From Symsagittifera roscoffensis (taxonomy: Eukaryota > Xenacoelomorpha > Acoela > Convolutidae): a stretch of 64,000 nucleotides of DNA. The notes under the pieces were generated by a model. That model was not told the DNA's origin. It worked only from the letters and a program-made list of their open reading frames with translations, and made no database searches. The stretch lies in the NCBI RefSeq assembly GCF_963678635.1, contig NC_087062.1:100427209-100491208 (forward strand), written 5' to 3'. The translations under genes were made by a program, and so were the position numbers. This document shows, one piece after another, positions 20,614 to 31,945 of this stretch (its first letter is position 1; every line of letters begins with the position of its first letter).

Positions 20614-20913
20614 TGTGGTACTGCAGCTTCCGCAGTACGTAACCTTGAGGACAGTTTGCTAGATACTGCATCTGCAGTAACCATATGTGCTAACTATATT
20701 TATTATGCTATTATTATGTAAGAGTGGTCAAGGCCATTTGATGTTAAGAAAACTTTATAGATTAGTTGGTCAGTGTTTCATATTTCAAGCTATAAAACAG
20801 TAACCAATCTCAGCTACTAACTTTGTTAACAAGATAAGATCGAGAACAGTAAATTAACAGTATCTTTTCTTACTTTTATTCTACAACACGCTACGCAGTT
20901 TAGGAATATCACA
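20614..20913 (+). repeat. 3' LTR of element B
   Basis: 300 bp, about 98.7% identical to 13634-13933, TGTGGTAC...AATATCACA, with a TATAAAA box at 20791-20797. It is followed by GGAACCC and a fragment of the MITE-like element. Confidence 0.95.
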
Positions 20914-20929
20914 GGAACCCAGTGACAAA

Positions 20930-21027
20930 AAGAAATTTTGACTGAGGAAACCATTGACGAGTTGTGAAATCCAGTGATGAAAAGAACAAATTGGTTGCGG
21001 AATCCACTGAAAAACAGTGTAATCCAG
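20930..21027 (+). mobile_element. MITE-like fragment flanking the 3' LTR
   Basis: Matches the interior of 5237-5433 (from AAATTTTGACTGAGGAAACC to ACAGTGTAATCCAG) with several substitutions and lacks both terminal repeats. Element B therefore has pieces of the same repeat on both sides. Confidence 0.65.
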
Positions 21028-22320
21028 GTAAACATTGCTTCAATTCAATCCGACTGTTAAAAAGCATTTGTCTGCGGAATCTAAAACACAGCATGTCTTA
21101 GCGTTTGTCTCCAAAATCCGCATCGTCACTGGATTCCAAATTTTTGCTCGCTAGCCAAACTTCAGTTTTAGCAACTAGTGCTTAAAAATTTGTCACTCCA
21201 CTCCATCAGGTTTCAGACATTAGAGGCTCTTCGAAATTTTGCGAAGGCCAACGCAAATTATGCAGATTCCAGGGGCAAGGTATGCCAAATCCAAACCAAT
21301 ACAAAAGCACGCGAGTTTGGCATGTTATTGGTTTACACCTTTTAACTCCCTAAATAATAAAAACTTGAGGTTTAACATTGTTTTCTTTTGATTATATTCA
21401 GTCACCTTGGGGCATTAAGTTTTCCGTTGAAAAATAAAACATTCGTAGCCTATTTCATTATTGCTAAATTATTACTTTCCTAATCTTCTTTTTCATACAA
21501 CTTCCTTTTCCTTTTCTGTTCTGTTTCTCATTCTTTTTGGTTGCTTTTTATTCTGATTTCCCAGGGGCGGAATTTGGGGAGAGGGAGGGAGGATGTGATT
21601 CGACCACCTGCCGACCCAAAAAGAGGGTCCCCCTATGTTCTAGCCTGAGATGTGAAATTTTGGCTGACGTACCCTAAATTTTTTCTAAAGGCGCCTTTGG
21701 CGCCAATATATAATATTTTCGAGAAGAGAGCGCCGAAAAACGCCTTTTTTGATCAAAAGATTCCAAGAAGTGCCTAAAAACGCCTTTTTTCTGTTTTTTT
21801 TTTTAATTCTGAGCCTGCAGCGCAGAATATATATGAGCCAAAAAAGGGTACTTTTAGTGTTTTGGAAAGCTCAGAATATCTGTGTCTTTGTCCTAATAAA
21901 AGGTCGACAAAAAACTTCGAAGATTTTTTGCAAATCCGCCTCCTCTTGGAGAAAATCCTAGATCCACCCCTGTAAGTACGCCTAAACCTCTTCGTATTGC
22001 AGATGCAACTTTATTCAAACTTGATTTAGACATAGTTCAAATGCTTGGCTTTAAAAATTAATTGAAAAATTGAGAAGTTTCAGAGTCTCTTTGAAAACTC
22101 TTTTGCTTTTTTTAAGAGAAAAAAATAGGTCGTATCTGATTTTTGAAGAAGAAATTTCAGTCGATAGTTTACTTGGCTGTCAATAACATAGGTGAAAAGA
22201 GGCTCCTACTCACACTTACATTTAAGTAAACAATCAACCCACTTTATCAAAAAAAAACAGAAGGTCGGAATTTATTTACGAAATTACTTCACTAGTCCTT
22301 ACTCAAAAACCTGATAAAAG
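21028..22320. other. Non-coding AT-rich region
   Basis: I see no gene. A short duplicated motif, AAAAACGCCTTTTTT, occurs at about 21736 and 21778. The remainder is pyrimidine-rich single-copy-looking sequence. Confidence 0.55.
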
Positions 22321-22329
22321 GCTACGGAT

Positions 22330-23158
22330 CTATCATAGAGCTTATAGTAAGCTTCGCTTTCATTCCTTTGGCTCTACAAAATCAAAAGTTGTTTGGAGGT
22401 AGTTGTTTGTTAACTGTGCAAGTACTCAGATTTTGTTTGCAATTTGTAATGCGAGGCAGCTTATGGATGAAAAAACTACCTGCCTTGGGATCCTCGTCGC
22501 ACTTCCTTCAGAGCCTAACAAAACATTTCAATGCAAGGGCCGAAGGTACCTAAATTTTGAAAACTATTGGCTAAATAACATATCCATTCTTAAATAAATC
22601 TGTATTTTGTCAATTTCTCTATCAATGTTTCACTGCTACGGCTCGTGGGTTACAAACCTAAGCTGCGCTCATAACAACTAGGGGCTAGGGAGCCATCTAT
22701 CATTACATCCACGAATCTCCTTACTAATAGCCCTCGGGATAAACGTCAAACCATCTGATTTTTTCGGTTCTGTCCTGCAGTGATATCATTAAGCTCAAAT
22801 AGAAAGAAATTGAAAGAAGGCGAAACTCTCTTTCCTAAAAGAATTCAATTATGAGCGCAAAGATAATTCCACTGCCCTTTTAGACAAGACAAGCAAACCC
22901 ATACCTTTTCGGTCACATTTTTTTTTCTAAGATGCATCTATGTATTTCATATTTTTTCAATTCTAGGTGGATTCCAACTGCCGATTTAATGATTTTTATC
23001 TCAGTTGTTGGCACAGCATCAAAGTCAACCGTTGAAAAACAAGTTTACTCTGGTAAGCTTTCAAATTTTTCCCATTAGTAGCTTCTAGTTTCAGAATCAA
23101 TCAAAGAAAATTTATGAAAATAGGCACTGTGACAAGAAAGTTTGTGCCTAAATTAGCT
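22330..23158 (+). repeat. Diverged segmental repeat, unit a, with small conserved ORF
   Basis: This block is repeated at 23890-24530 at clearly lower but obvious similarity (TGCCTTGGGATCCTCG, GGGAGCCAT, GTCCTG.AGTGAT, TTTGGCACAG.ATCA.AGTCAACC). Both units keep an open frame with a common pattern: here 22463 onward reads MDEKTTCLGILVALPSEP. Each unit is followed by minus-strand LINE RT debris, so the duplication unit is about 1.45 kb. Nature unknown. Confidence 0.5.
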
Positions 23159-23700
23159 TTAAGTTTTACTGCTGTTGCTGAGTAAGCAGGTTAAGCTTGT
23201 AGAAGAACTCAAAAAAAACTCAAGCTTTTTTTGGCTGCCTCGATAGCTTTTTGAAAAACTTAGTTGTGTCTTCGTGTACAATGATGAAACCTTCAGCTCA
23301 TTGTAAGCACAAGGTTTATATGCGTACAACTCCGGCTGGTTAGAAAAAACGTGATTCAACATAGTTTTTCTTTTGAGCAATTTAAAGCAATACCTAATCA
23401 ATTGTGAAAAAAGTGTCAAAAAAACCTCGATCTTCGAAAGCACTATCTCACAGACTTAGATGGCAAGATATCCATCAATAAATACCAAGTTTTTGCTTTG
23501 GATTCAAGTTTTTACTAGCGTCTTAATTTTTTCAAAAAACTGGGGTAGTGTCTTAGCCCTGATTTTTTTTCTCCGGCAATTGATGACCTTTTTGTAAAAT
23601 GATGAAATCTTCGGTTTGTTTTAGGCTCAATGATTATTTTGTACCGTTCCGGGTGGTTCGAAAAACGTGTTTCAACAAAGTTTTTTTTTAAAGCAAACTC
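23159..23700 (-). pseudogene. LINE reverse transcriptase fragments (minus strand)
   Basis: On the minus strand, 23443-23159 reads ...ETMLNHVFSNQPELYAYK-like sequence, matching the plus-strand LINE copy at 29435-29480 (ETMLNHVLSDHSKLYK). A second, shorter copy of the same segment lies at about 23580-23700. The frames are heavily broken. Confidence 0.55.
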
Positions 23701-23889
23701 TTTCTATTTTTGATTTGCTGTTTACACCGTCCGTTTTATTGCGTTCTTGCTTATTTTTTGTTTTCTCTTTTTTTATTGTTTTTTAACATTTAAGGGCGAG
23801 ATTCTTTTCCGTTAGAGCAGCTGGTTTACTACACCACAGTTCGTTTTTAAAAAAATCTTTGATTTTCATAGTGCAATTAAACAGATTTT

Positions 23890-24530
23890 GTTTGCAATCT
23901 GTATTGCGAGGGAGTATAATGGCTGAAAAAACTCTCTGCCTTGGGATCCTCGGTGCACTTCCTACAGAGCTTAAAAAAACGTTTCAGTGCAAGGCCCGAC
24001 GGCACCCTGGATTTCGAAAAATATTAGTTGAATAATATATCCATCCTCAAATAAATCGGTTTTTTATCAGTTTCTCTATCTGTGTCTCGGCCAACAAAAT
24101 TCGTGGGGTGCAAACCGAAACTGCGCACATAATACTAGGGGGTTAGGGAGCCATTCACCGTTACATCCAAAGGAGCTCCCTACTTACAGCCGACGGGACA
24201 AGCGTCAAACCGTCTAATTTTTTTCTGTTCCGTCCTGTAGTGATGTCTTGGTTCTAAAAAGAAAGAAGTTGAAAGAGTGAACTTAAAAATGAGCGAAAAG
24301 AAATTTTCCCTGCAGTTTTTAGACAGGATATCCTTGGGCATCGATTTTAGGTTGCCTTCTTTCCGCAGATGCATCTCTGTTTTTCACAAGTTTTAGATTA
24401 TAGGGGGAGTCTTTCCTGATTTGTTAATTTTCATCTTAGATTTTGGCACAGGATCAGAGTCAACCATTGCGAACCAAAATTATTCTGGAAAACAGTTATC
24501 CTTTTTTCAATCAGTGGGTTTTGGCTGCCT
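23890..24530 (+). repeat. Diverged segmental repeat, unit b, with small conserved ORF
   Basis: Counterpart of 22330-23158. The conserved frame starts at about 23919 (MAEKTLCLGILGALPTEL) and closes with TAA near 24031. Substitutions between the units are numerous, yet the frame and the pattern M.EKT.CLGIL.ALP.E are kept. Confidence 0.5.
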
Positions 24531-24539
24531 CGATAGTTT

Positions 24540-25220
24540 CATGCTAATTTTCACGGTGGGATATTTTCAATTGGATTATACGGTTCCATAAAACGCATTG
24601 CAAAAAACAAGGACTTGAACGCAAAAAAAAACGTTCCAACATGAAAACGCATTTCAACATGATAACGCTTGTCAAACTTTTGATTTTTTTCTCCAACTCA
24701 GTTTTTTTAGCCGTTCTAAACGACAGTTTTCGCCTATAGGGAAGCCTAAGATAACAAAATGGTTCTTGATTTCAAATTTTCTCCCGTACATACTTTTTGA
24801 AATTGACCTATGATTGTATTGTACTGCCTACTGTTGGTCAGTAACAAAATCATGGCTCAAGTTTTTCTCTGCTTAGTCTCAAAACATAATTTATTTTAGT
24901 TTAGATGTATTTCAATGTCTTGGAGCACTTTTTCATAGAATTTATTTGGTTTTTCATCGTCTAGTTACCATAATTTGTAATGAATACAAGCTTTTTACTA
25001 GCGTCTTTATTGTTTCAGAACACAAGAGAGGAGTCTGGGAACTGCTTTGCTGTCTTTTTTTCTTCCGGCACAGCGATGACTTTTTTGTGAATTGATGAAA
25101 CTCTCAGTTCATTGTAGACACAATGATTATATTTGTACAACTCCGAAGGTTTTGAAGAAAAAACGTTTTTTAACATAGTTTCTTTTTAAAGCAAATTAAA
25201 TTCAATACTGAATCTTAGTT
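24540..25220 (-). pseudogene. LINE reverse transcriptase fragment (minus strand)
   Basis: The reverse complement reads from ETMLKNVFSSKPSELYKYN (about 25190) through an LDD-box remnant near 24950 to the RT thumb region. 24715-24830 is clearly homologous to the reverse complement of 29757-29880 in the plus-strand LINE. Stops occur in every frame. Confidence 0.55.
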
Positions 25221-25559
25221 TAAAAAACTGAAAAAAAAACATTTCGTGTTCCTCGATAGCCTTGTTTCTCACTTATATATGGCTTTTCCGTTGTCGACCG
25301 ACTGCAAATTTTTTCCCTTATTTTCTGAGGGCGTTTTATTTTATTCCAAAACAAAAGGTCCTGATGGTTTGGTTACTATATTTTCTCAAGCATCTTTTCA
25401 AGCAATTTTGCAAATTGAGCCCCGCTTGTCTGTTTAAATTTGAAACACTTTAAAACTTTGCAAAGAACTTTCTCCGGACCAGCGTCCGAACCAATTGAAA
25501 AAAAAACAAAAATTGCTTTGGACACCTCGAAATCAATTGCCTAAATTTATCTACATTTG

Positions 25560-26060
25560 TCAGCTTTGGGTCAATTGTATTAGCTTTTTTTCGTACGTAA
25601 ATAGTATCTTTTGATAGTTATTATTCAAACAAAAAAAATTTGTCTATTTTTCAAATCAAGACTCATTGTCTTTGATGGCTAGATTTTTATCAATAAAAAC
25701 ACATTTTTGGCTTTGGATTCAAGTCTTAACTGACGTCCTAATTTTTCCAATAAAAAGGGTGTCTAGTCCTTGCTTTGTTGTGTTTTTCCTCCGGCAAATG
25801 ATTACGTTTTTGTAAAATGATGAAGCCTTTGGTTCACATGTGCACAAAAAAGTACATTTTTTGCAGCCCCGAATGGTCCGAGAAAACGTGATTCAACATA
25901 GTTTTTTTGAAGCAAATGAATGCAATACTTGTTCCAAAATTCACACATATCAAAAAATATATCGATTTTTGGAAGCACTATCTCATAGACTTTGATGGCC
26001 AGACTTCTAAGTTTTTGCCTTGAATTCAAATTTTTACCAGCGTAAAAATTGTTTCAGTAA
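25560..26060 (-). pseudogene. LINE reverse transcriptase fragment (minus strand)
   Basis: The minus-strand frame 26029-25802 includes KNYVESRFLGPFGAAKNVLF, aligning by position with the NHVFSxxPELYxYK segment of the other copies. It is preceded and followed by the same flanking motifs ('ctccggcaaatgatgac', 'gatttttggaagcactatctca') seen at 23420 and 23570. Confidence 0.5.
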
Positions 26061-26429
26061 ACAAGGTTACAGTCAGGGCCTTGGTCTTCATTCAGATTGC
26101 ACGAGCTAGACCTACTAAAGCTTTCGAGGCAACCACTCTTCCAAAAAAGATAGATTCGAGTTCCAATCCGAATTAATTTAATGTCGAGTTCTGTTTTCGG
26201 TTATACCTAGAATCGCGAATATCCGGGTTTCTACCTGTTCTGGTCTCATTGTCGTGTTTTCAGTTTTTATTTAAAGGCAAGTTACCAGTGCAGTCACTGG
26301 TTTTCCATCGTGTTTGATCTGCCTATTTGGGATGACGTCCTAATTCTAACCCCTACATGTCTTGCTTTCGTTAACGTACAAATTAGGATCCCTACGTTTC
26401 CGTTCCTATAAAAATAATCTTAGGTACCG

Positions 26430-26760
26430 CCGGATCGGCGTTCAGGCAACAATCCGATTTGGTAAAAACAGGACTCCTCCGGATTGGCAAAATATATCCC
26501 TTCCGGATTGGCAAAAACGGGACCCCTCCTGATTGGCCCAAACATGACCTTTCCGGATTGGCAAAAACGGAATTGCTCCGGATTGGCAAAAACTTGACCC
26601 TTCGGGATTGGCAGAAACGGGACCCCTCCTGATTGGCAAAATGCGACCTTTCCGGATTGCCGGATTGGCAAAAACAGGACCCCTCCGGATTGCTAAAACA
26701 AGACTACTGCGGATTGGGACCCTTCCGAGTCGGCAAAATTGTCATCCTTCCGAGTGTAAA
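26430..26760. repeat. Minisatellite, CGGATTGGCAAAAACGGGACCC-type unit
   Basis: About ten imperfect units of roughly 25-35 bp built on CGGATTGGCAAAA followed by a variable C/T-rich piece. Open frames in it (for example PIRRG/LPIRKG repeats on the minus strand) are by-products. Confidence 0.85.
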
Positions 26761-28090
26761 AAATCTAAACCAAGACCCTTTCGGATACGGTCATGGAGCC
26801 TAATATGCTAAATCAACTAACTAGGAAGGGTACGTTTTGACTTTGAACACCTCTTGATTGAAGCTAAGCTGCTTGATTAAGAAATTCCTTTGGGGGGTCT
26901 ACTAACCGGCCTTTTTCCGATTTTTTTACTGATTTCAAGGTTCCCTAACCCTTCCCTATTGTCTAGAACAGCGTAAAAGCGCCTTGTTTAATCGTTGCTA
27001 CTGTTTGGTAGGGATAAAAGGGATTTCCAGAAAAATTTTTCAGACCGCTAAAGGTCTACCTTCAAAACCGGTATTTTTGTTAAAAATAATCTCAAAAAAT
27101 TCCAATGTCCAGTGGTTCTCTTGTTCTAAGGCAAAACGTCTTTTGTGTAAATTCAAACAATTTACAAACTTATGAGTTCTGCCTAAGACATCTGGAATTC
27201 GTGTCCTATTGACCTATAAAAAATGGATCCGAGCTCAGAGAGCCTATTTTTTTCTAATTTGAGGCAAAAAATTTTATCAAAAATGTTTCAGCTGAAAAAA
27301 TTTGCCAAAAACAATGTTAATTGGACCCTCCGGATTGATGAATCCCTTAAATCAAACTCGATAAATTCGTTTTCACTAGGGCCAGAAAGGTTGTAGGCTG
27401 ACGGGTTCTAAAATGTGTCGAATAACTAGTGTACTATTTCCGAACAACAGTTTCACACACTAACTCAAACCATTTAAAAATTTTCTTAATATGTGGCGTT
27501 TTGTTTTTCCAAGAATCACGAAATATTGGATTTCGGTACCCAATTAGTACTAAGAACGTCTTCACTAAATTCAACCATTTCCTCTAGTTATATTAGTCGC
27601 ATTACACTGTAACTCACTACTTTAGCGCTTTTTTTCGTTTCAAAAAATATCAATATCTCAAAAACCGCGTTATGTGGAGGGATCAAAATTTCAATATTTT
27701 GAACCCAAAACCCGTTCTGAAAAAGAACAAATTGTTGATTTAAATTCAACTCACGCCATTCCGGGATGCTGAGTTGTTAAAATCAGTATTCACAGACCTT
27801 CTCCTACACCCTTCCGGATTCCTCTAACCCTAACCCTAACCCTAACTCCAATGTACATCTTAATTCCTCCTGTCGCTAAGAGCTTTTTTCATGAACATGA
27901 AATTATACTAGTTCTAACAACGGCCAAATCTAATTTTGGCGTCAAAGAAAAAGCATCATAAAATGTTCAGCTAGCTGTTTACTCGAGGTAAAAAGTGTTG
28001 AGAATCTTCGACAATGGAAACCCTTTTCTTTAAATTCTATTTTAAATAAAGATGTCCCCAATGAACGCCTTTCAAGGGTGAAAGTGAATG
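26761..28090. other. Non-coding region with telomere-like repeat
   Basis: No gene is recognisable. The only structured element is the CCCTAA run at 27823-27846. Confidence 0.5.
27823..27846 (-). repeat. Interstitial telomeric repeat (CCCTAA)4
   Basis: Four consecutive CCCTAA units (TTAGGG on the minus strand) with no interruption. Confidence 0.85.
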
Positions 28091-28099
28091 CACTTTTTT

Positions 28100-28620
28100 C
28101 TGAATGCATTTAAGTTAAAAGAGTGTGCCAGAAGGTACGGTACTAGGTCCACTATTTTATATATCAATGGTATAGCAGACGAAAATCTCATAAATGAACA
28201 ACTGTATGATATTTGCATCACCCCTAACTTCAAATGATGCGTTGAATCAGTTACAATTTCCTCGCTCGAACTCACCAAGTTTTCTGACAAAAATCAAATG
28301 AGTTTGAAGGCATCAAAATCAGAATTGATTATTTTTTGTCGGAAAAATACTCAATAGATTGTAGAAGCTGACCAACTTATTATAAATTACCAATACGCAG
28401 TGAAGAAAACTGAATGCACATATATAGGTCTGATTCTTTAACCCAATTTTTCAGTTCTTTCTCAAACAGCAGTAATTGTGAAAATTGACAAGGGCTAAGC
28501 AGCCAATTTTTTTAAAGCAAACTAATGCGACTTCAATAATGCCTTTAGAAAAGCAGTTGAAATGGGCTTTGAATAGCACATTTTGCAAATCAAGATTTGA
28601 ATTTTCTGTCGGAGAGAAAA
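28100..28620 (+). pseudogene. Second LINE-type reverse transcriptase fragment
   Basis: The plus-strand frames contain LYINGIADENLINEQLYD, then ELTKFSDKNQMSLKASKSEL with LIIFCRKNTQ, and ECTYIGLIL. These correspond to the RT palm of non-LTR elements (YINDI...YADD...N..KS..) and the downstream segment. The catalytic ADD is deleted and several stops interrupt it. The sequence differs from the LINE at 28880-30110, so it belongs to another family. Confidence 0.6.
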
Positions 28621-28879
28621 CTGAATGAGTTCTACACTGCTGAAATGAAATTTAATCGTATTTACACATACGAAAACATGGCGTGATTTCAATTTTCACT
28701 ACTTGTTTATTTGCAATTATATCTTCAGTTTGACAATGTTTTAATAATTTTAATTTGATAGAATTCAAACATGAGTATTAAGTATCATAACAAAGCTAAT
28801 CAGCAGCAAATATAATGAGGTAAATATAAGGGGAGGAGTAAAGCTGGCTGCTTCAGATGACAAGATTGCACCTTTTTCG

Positions 28880-30110
28880 ATTCCTTACTATAAAAACCCA
28901 AAAAGAGCTGATACAAAGGCCCCAAACCCGGAAAACGTCAATAGTTTTTCCGTAACCGAGTTTGAGGTGTCCAAATAAATCATGTCTGTTCCAAATGGTT
29001 AGCGAGCCGGTCCGGACAAGGTTGTTCCCCAAGTTTTTTAATGACCCTATTAGTAAATCAAACGGCAATGCGGGGCTAATTTTTTTGAATTCGCTCATTA
29101 AGCTAAACCTTATTGGTGAAGGTGAATAACGGGAACAGCTACGACCTTTCTTTTTTTTGATGCAAAACTTCTCGGCTTCGTAAAAATTGACGGTGGTTTG
29201 CGACATAATGCCATCGGCAACACGCTCAGACGCATCGCGTCTAAAGGCACAGGAAGCAAGGCACAGGAAGAAATTTTTTTGGGAGTTTTCAAGAAAGATG
29301 TGGTGATAAACGAGGAGCTGAAATTGCCGCACACTTCTTTGGAAGTTTGAGAGAGCACGTTGACAACACAAAATGACAAGTTTTATTTAAATTAAATTTT
29401 AGTAATGATTTCATTTCGCTGAACAGAGAAACTATGCTGAATCACGTTCTTTCGGACCACTCGAAGTTGTACAAATGTTGTCATTGCGCCTACAGTAAAA
29501 CGAGTTATCTTTTTTACGGATACTCCATCGTTGTGTCGGAGGACGGAACACAACAGGGTGATCCCGAGGCTCTCAGCTTTTTGCTGAAACAAAACAGACG
29601 CTAGTAAAAAATATTGATTCCAAAATAAAACTTTGGTAATTAGATGATGAAACACTAGCCGACGACTACGAGATAGTGATCCGAGACCTTAAAACAGTGA
29701 AATCAGAAAAAGACTATGGATTTAGAAATATAGAAAAAAGGAGCCATATTTTCTAGGACAGACCACATGAACGCATAACAATACAATTAATGGTCAATTT
29801 CAAAACTTATGTCCAAAAACAAAAATAAGATCCAAGGCTGAAATTCTAAACTTGGGCTCCCCTATAGGCAAATCTTGTCAAAAAGAACTGTTAATTGAAA
29901 AAAAAGTTAGTTGGAAAAGTGTTCGGAAGTTATTGATAAGTTGGATCCAAATTATGGTTTTTACCTTCTAAAAATTAATTTAGCATACCGAAACTTCTAT
30001 ATTTTTTGCCTGCAATCCTTTGCTTTTTGCAAAGTGTTTTTCTGGAAAAATACGATCGAAACTTAAGAAACTCTTTCCGCTCGCCTAATAGCTTCATCCG
30101 CTTCTTTAGC
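28880..30110 (+). pseudogene. Non-LTR retrotransposon (LINE) reverse transcriptase, degenerate
   Basis: The domain order is readable across frames: PNG.A.GPDKVVPQ near 29000 (fingers), AKLLGFVKIDGG and GNTLRRIASK (29160-29250), NFSNDFISLNRETML (29400-29440), YSIVVSEDGTQQGDPEALSF (29520-29580, RT motif B), and LDDETLADDYEIV (29640-29685, the catalytic box preceded by TAA where Tyr is expected). The thumb region, GSPIGKSCQKELL then LDPNYGFYLLK, lies at 29855-29970. Several deletions, stops and frameshifts leave only a fossil. It is the best preserved copy of the family fragmented at 23.2-26.1 kb. Confidence 0.75.
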
Positions 30111-30404
30111 TTCACATAATTACTGTAATTATGTAATTAATAAAATACGTAATCATTAATAACATTTTCCTGTAAACCTCTAAGATTTTTTAGTTTTATG
30201 TTTTTTCATTGATATAACTTTTCGATTTGGGAAAATTCTCAAATTCTGACATATTTTTTTTGAATTTTAGCCATGTTATACATGGATATAACTGAAGTGT
30301 TAAGTCCCTGCTCCTGAACTCATCGCGCGTGTTGATTCTCGGCCTCTCCCTCCAAATATGCAAAGCCTCTAGTGTGAGTAGCTTCTGAGTGTTGGCTGTT
30401 TGGT

Positions 30405-31290
30405 CTATAACCTATGACTCAGCTCCGCAGTACCACCTACCTCCTTATTACCTTCTAACAAGTGTTTCCCAACTGGGGAGTCCCATTTGCGGTGTTCATC
30501 GACTCTCGTGGCTAGATGTCGGACTGTCTGGTCAATATAGGTGGAGATACATCCACTACATGTAAGCTTATACACCACTTTGGATCTAAGTTCACGACCA
30601 AAAGAAGTTTGAAGGATGGCAAGCATGTTTTCAATTTTCTTGTTAAAAAAACTACTTGTGCCCCGGATACTTGCCGAACCTTTGCAGCTAAAAGTTGAAA
30701 TGGGTTACCTCGATTGTGCATTGTAAAAAGGGGGGTGAGTCTTTCAATCATTTATCATTTATCATTTCTCGGTTGTGATGCCGTCTCGTCCAAAGTTTTC
30801 TTTCACTCAATGGTCTTGTTTAGAGTTTCAAACAACACCCTGTCCGACCAATTCTTCGGATATTGGTTTTCAATCCATTTTTTCCGATTTTTTTCCAATG
30901 CCCGGTCGAAATTTTTCTATGTTGAAGTACTTCTGAAAACTCCATGGTCCGTCCCTACAAAAACGTTTCTTTTGTATTGCAAAGGTGCGCAACCTCTAAA
31001 ATTTAGAATGGTTCCTGTATCAGTGGGTTTTTGGTACCAACCACATCACCTTTTTCCTGAGTCCACCTTGACTGACATTTAAATCGAAAAAGGCCAAATT
31101 ACCGTTTCTATCAAGTTTTTCTATGGTGAACTGTAAGTTTGAATGCAATTTATTGACAGCCTCGAGGACTACCCCAAGATCACCCTTAAAAGTTCTTAAT
31201 ATTTCGTCCACATATCTTAGAAAAACTTTAACAACATTCTCAGTCCGACTCTCCCGATTTACAACACTCGAGAGAAGGGTCCTAGGACAG
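30405..31290 (-). pseudogene. Penelope-like element: RT plus GIY-YIG endonuclease (broken)
   Basis: Read leftward, 31290-31020 encodes the RT palm: FLRYVDEILRTFKGDLGVVL (YVDD changed to YVDE) and KLDRNGNLAFFDLNV. Continuing, 31030-30790 has WYQKPTDTGTILNFRG, FDRALEKNR and WSDRVLFETLNK, then frameshifts. At 30626-30405 it has VVYKLTCSGC, STYIDQTVRHLATRVDEH, the GIY-YIG nuclease pattern of Penelope-like elements with YIG changed to YID. The combination and order are diagnostic for endonuclease-positive Penelope-like elements. Confidence 0.85.
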
Positions 31291-31945
31291 TACATAAGGG
31301 TCCCAAGACCCACCTAAGGATAGCAACACTTGAGCGAAGGGTCCCAAGACCCTACCTAAGGATAACAACACTCAAGAGAAGGGTCCTAGGACAGTGCAGA
31401 AGGGTCCCAAGATCCTACCTAAGGATCACTACACTCAAGAGAAGGGTCCTAGGACAGTACGAATGGGTCCCAATACCCTACCTAAGGATCACAACACTTG
31501 AGAGAATGGTCCTAGGACAGTACAGAAGGGTCCCAAGACCCTACCTAAGGATAACAACACTTGAGCGAAGGGTCCCAAGACCCTACCGGAAGGTACCAAC
31601 ACTTGAGCGAAGGGTTCCAGTACAGTACCGAAGTGTCCTAGGACAATACCGAATGATCTCAAGACCCTACCGAAAGGTCCCAACACTTGAGCGAAGGGTC
31701 CCAGGACAGTACAGGGGGTCCTAGGACATCACCGAAGGGTCCCAAGACCCTATCAGAGGATACCAGAACTTGGGGGAAGGGTATCAGGGCAATAGCAAAG
31801 AGTCCCAGCACTAGAGCGAAGGTTCCGAAGACCCTACCGGAAGGGTCACAGGAATAGAGCGAAGGGTCTCAAGACCCTACCAAACAATCCCAAGATCTGA
31901 TCGAAGGGTCCCAAGACCTGATCAAAGGGTCTCAACACTTAGTTT
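31263..31945. repeat. Minisatellite, ~63-bp unit (CTTGAGAGAAGGGTCCTAGGAC...)
   Basis: About eleven imperfect units combine a CAACACTTGAGAGAAGGGTC half and an AGGGTCCCAAGACCCTACC half. The units become irregular and diverge towards 31945. The internal GGGTCC...GGACCC complementarity could form small hairpins. Confidence 0.88.

Larger units (their letters stand above)
13634..20913 (+). mobile_element. Ty3/Gypsy-type LTR retrotransposon B (complete, inactivated)
   Basis: A 7.28-kb element with 300-bp LTRs, a tRNA-Ser-type PBS, gag with two zinc knuckles, protease, RT, RNase H, integrase, a small extra ORF, a polypurine tract and a 3' LTR. The order PR-RT-RH-IN is that of Ty3/Gypsy. The two LTRs differ at about four sites (for example GCTAGC/GCTAAC and AAGTCC/AAGGCC), roughly 1.3%, so the insertion is older than the 8.2-kb duplication. 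No clear target-site duplication is seen. The left flank is AGATT and the right flank GGAAC. Confidence 0.93.

Noticed and set aside
20908-20918. Target-site duplication around element B
   Set aside because: The 5 bp before 13634 (AGATT) and after 20913 (GGAAC) do not match, so no duplication can be claimed.
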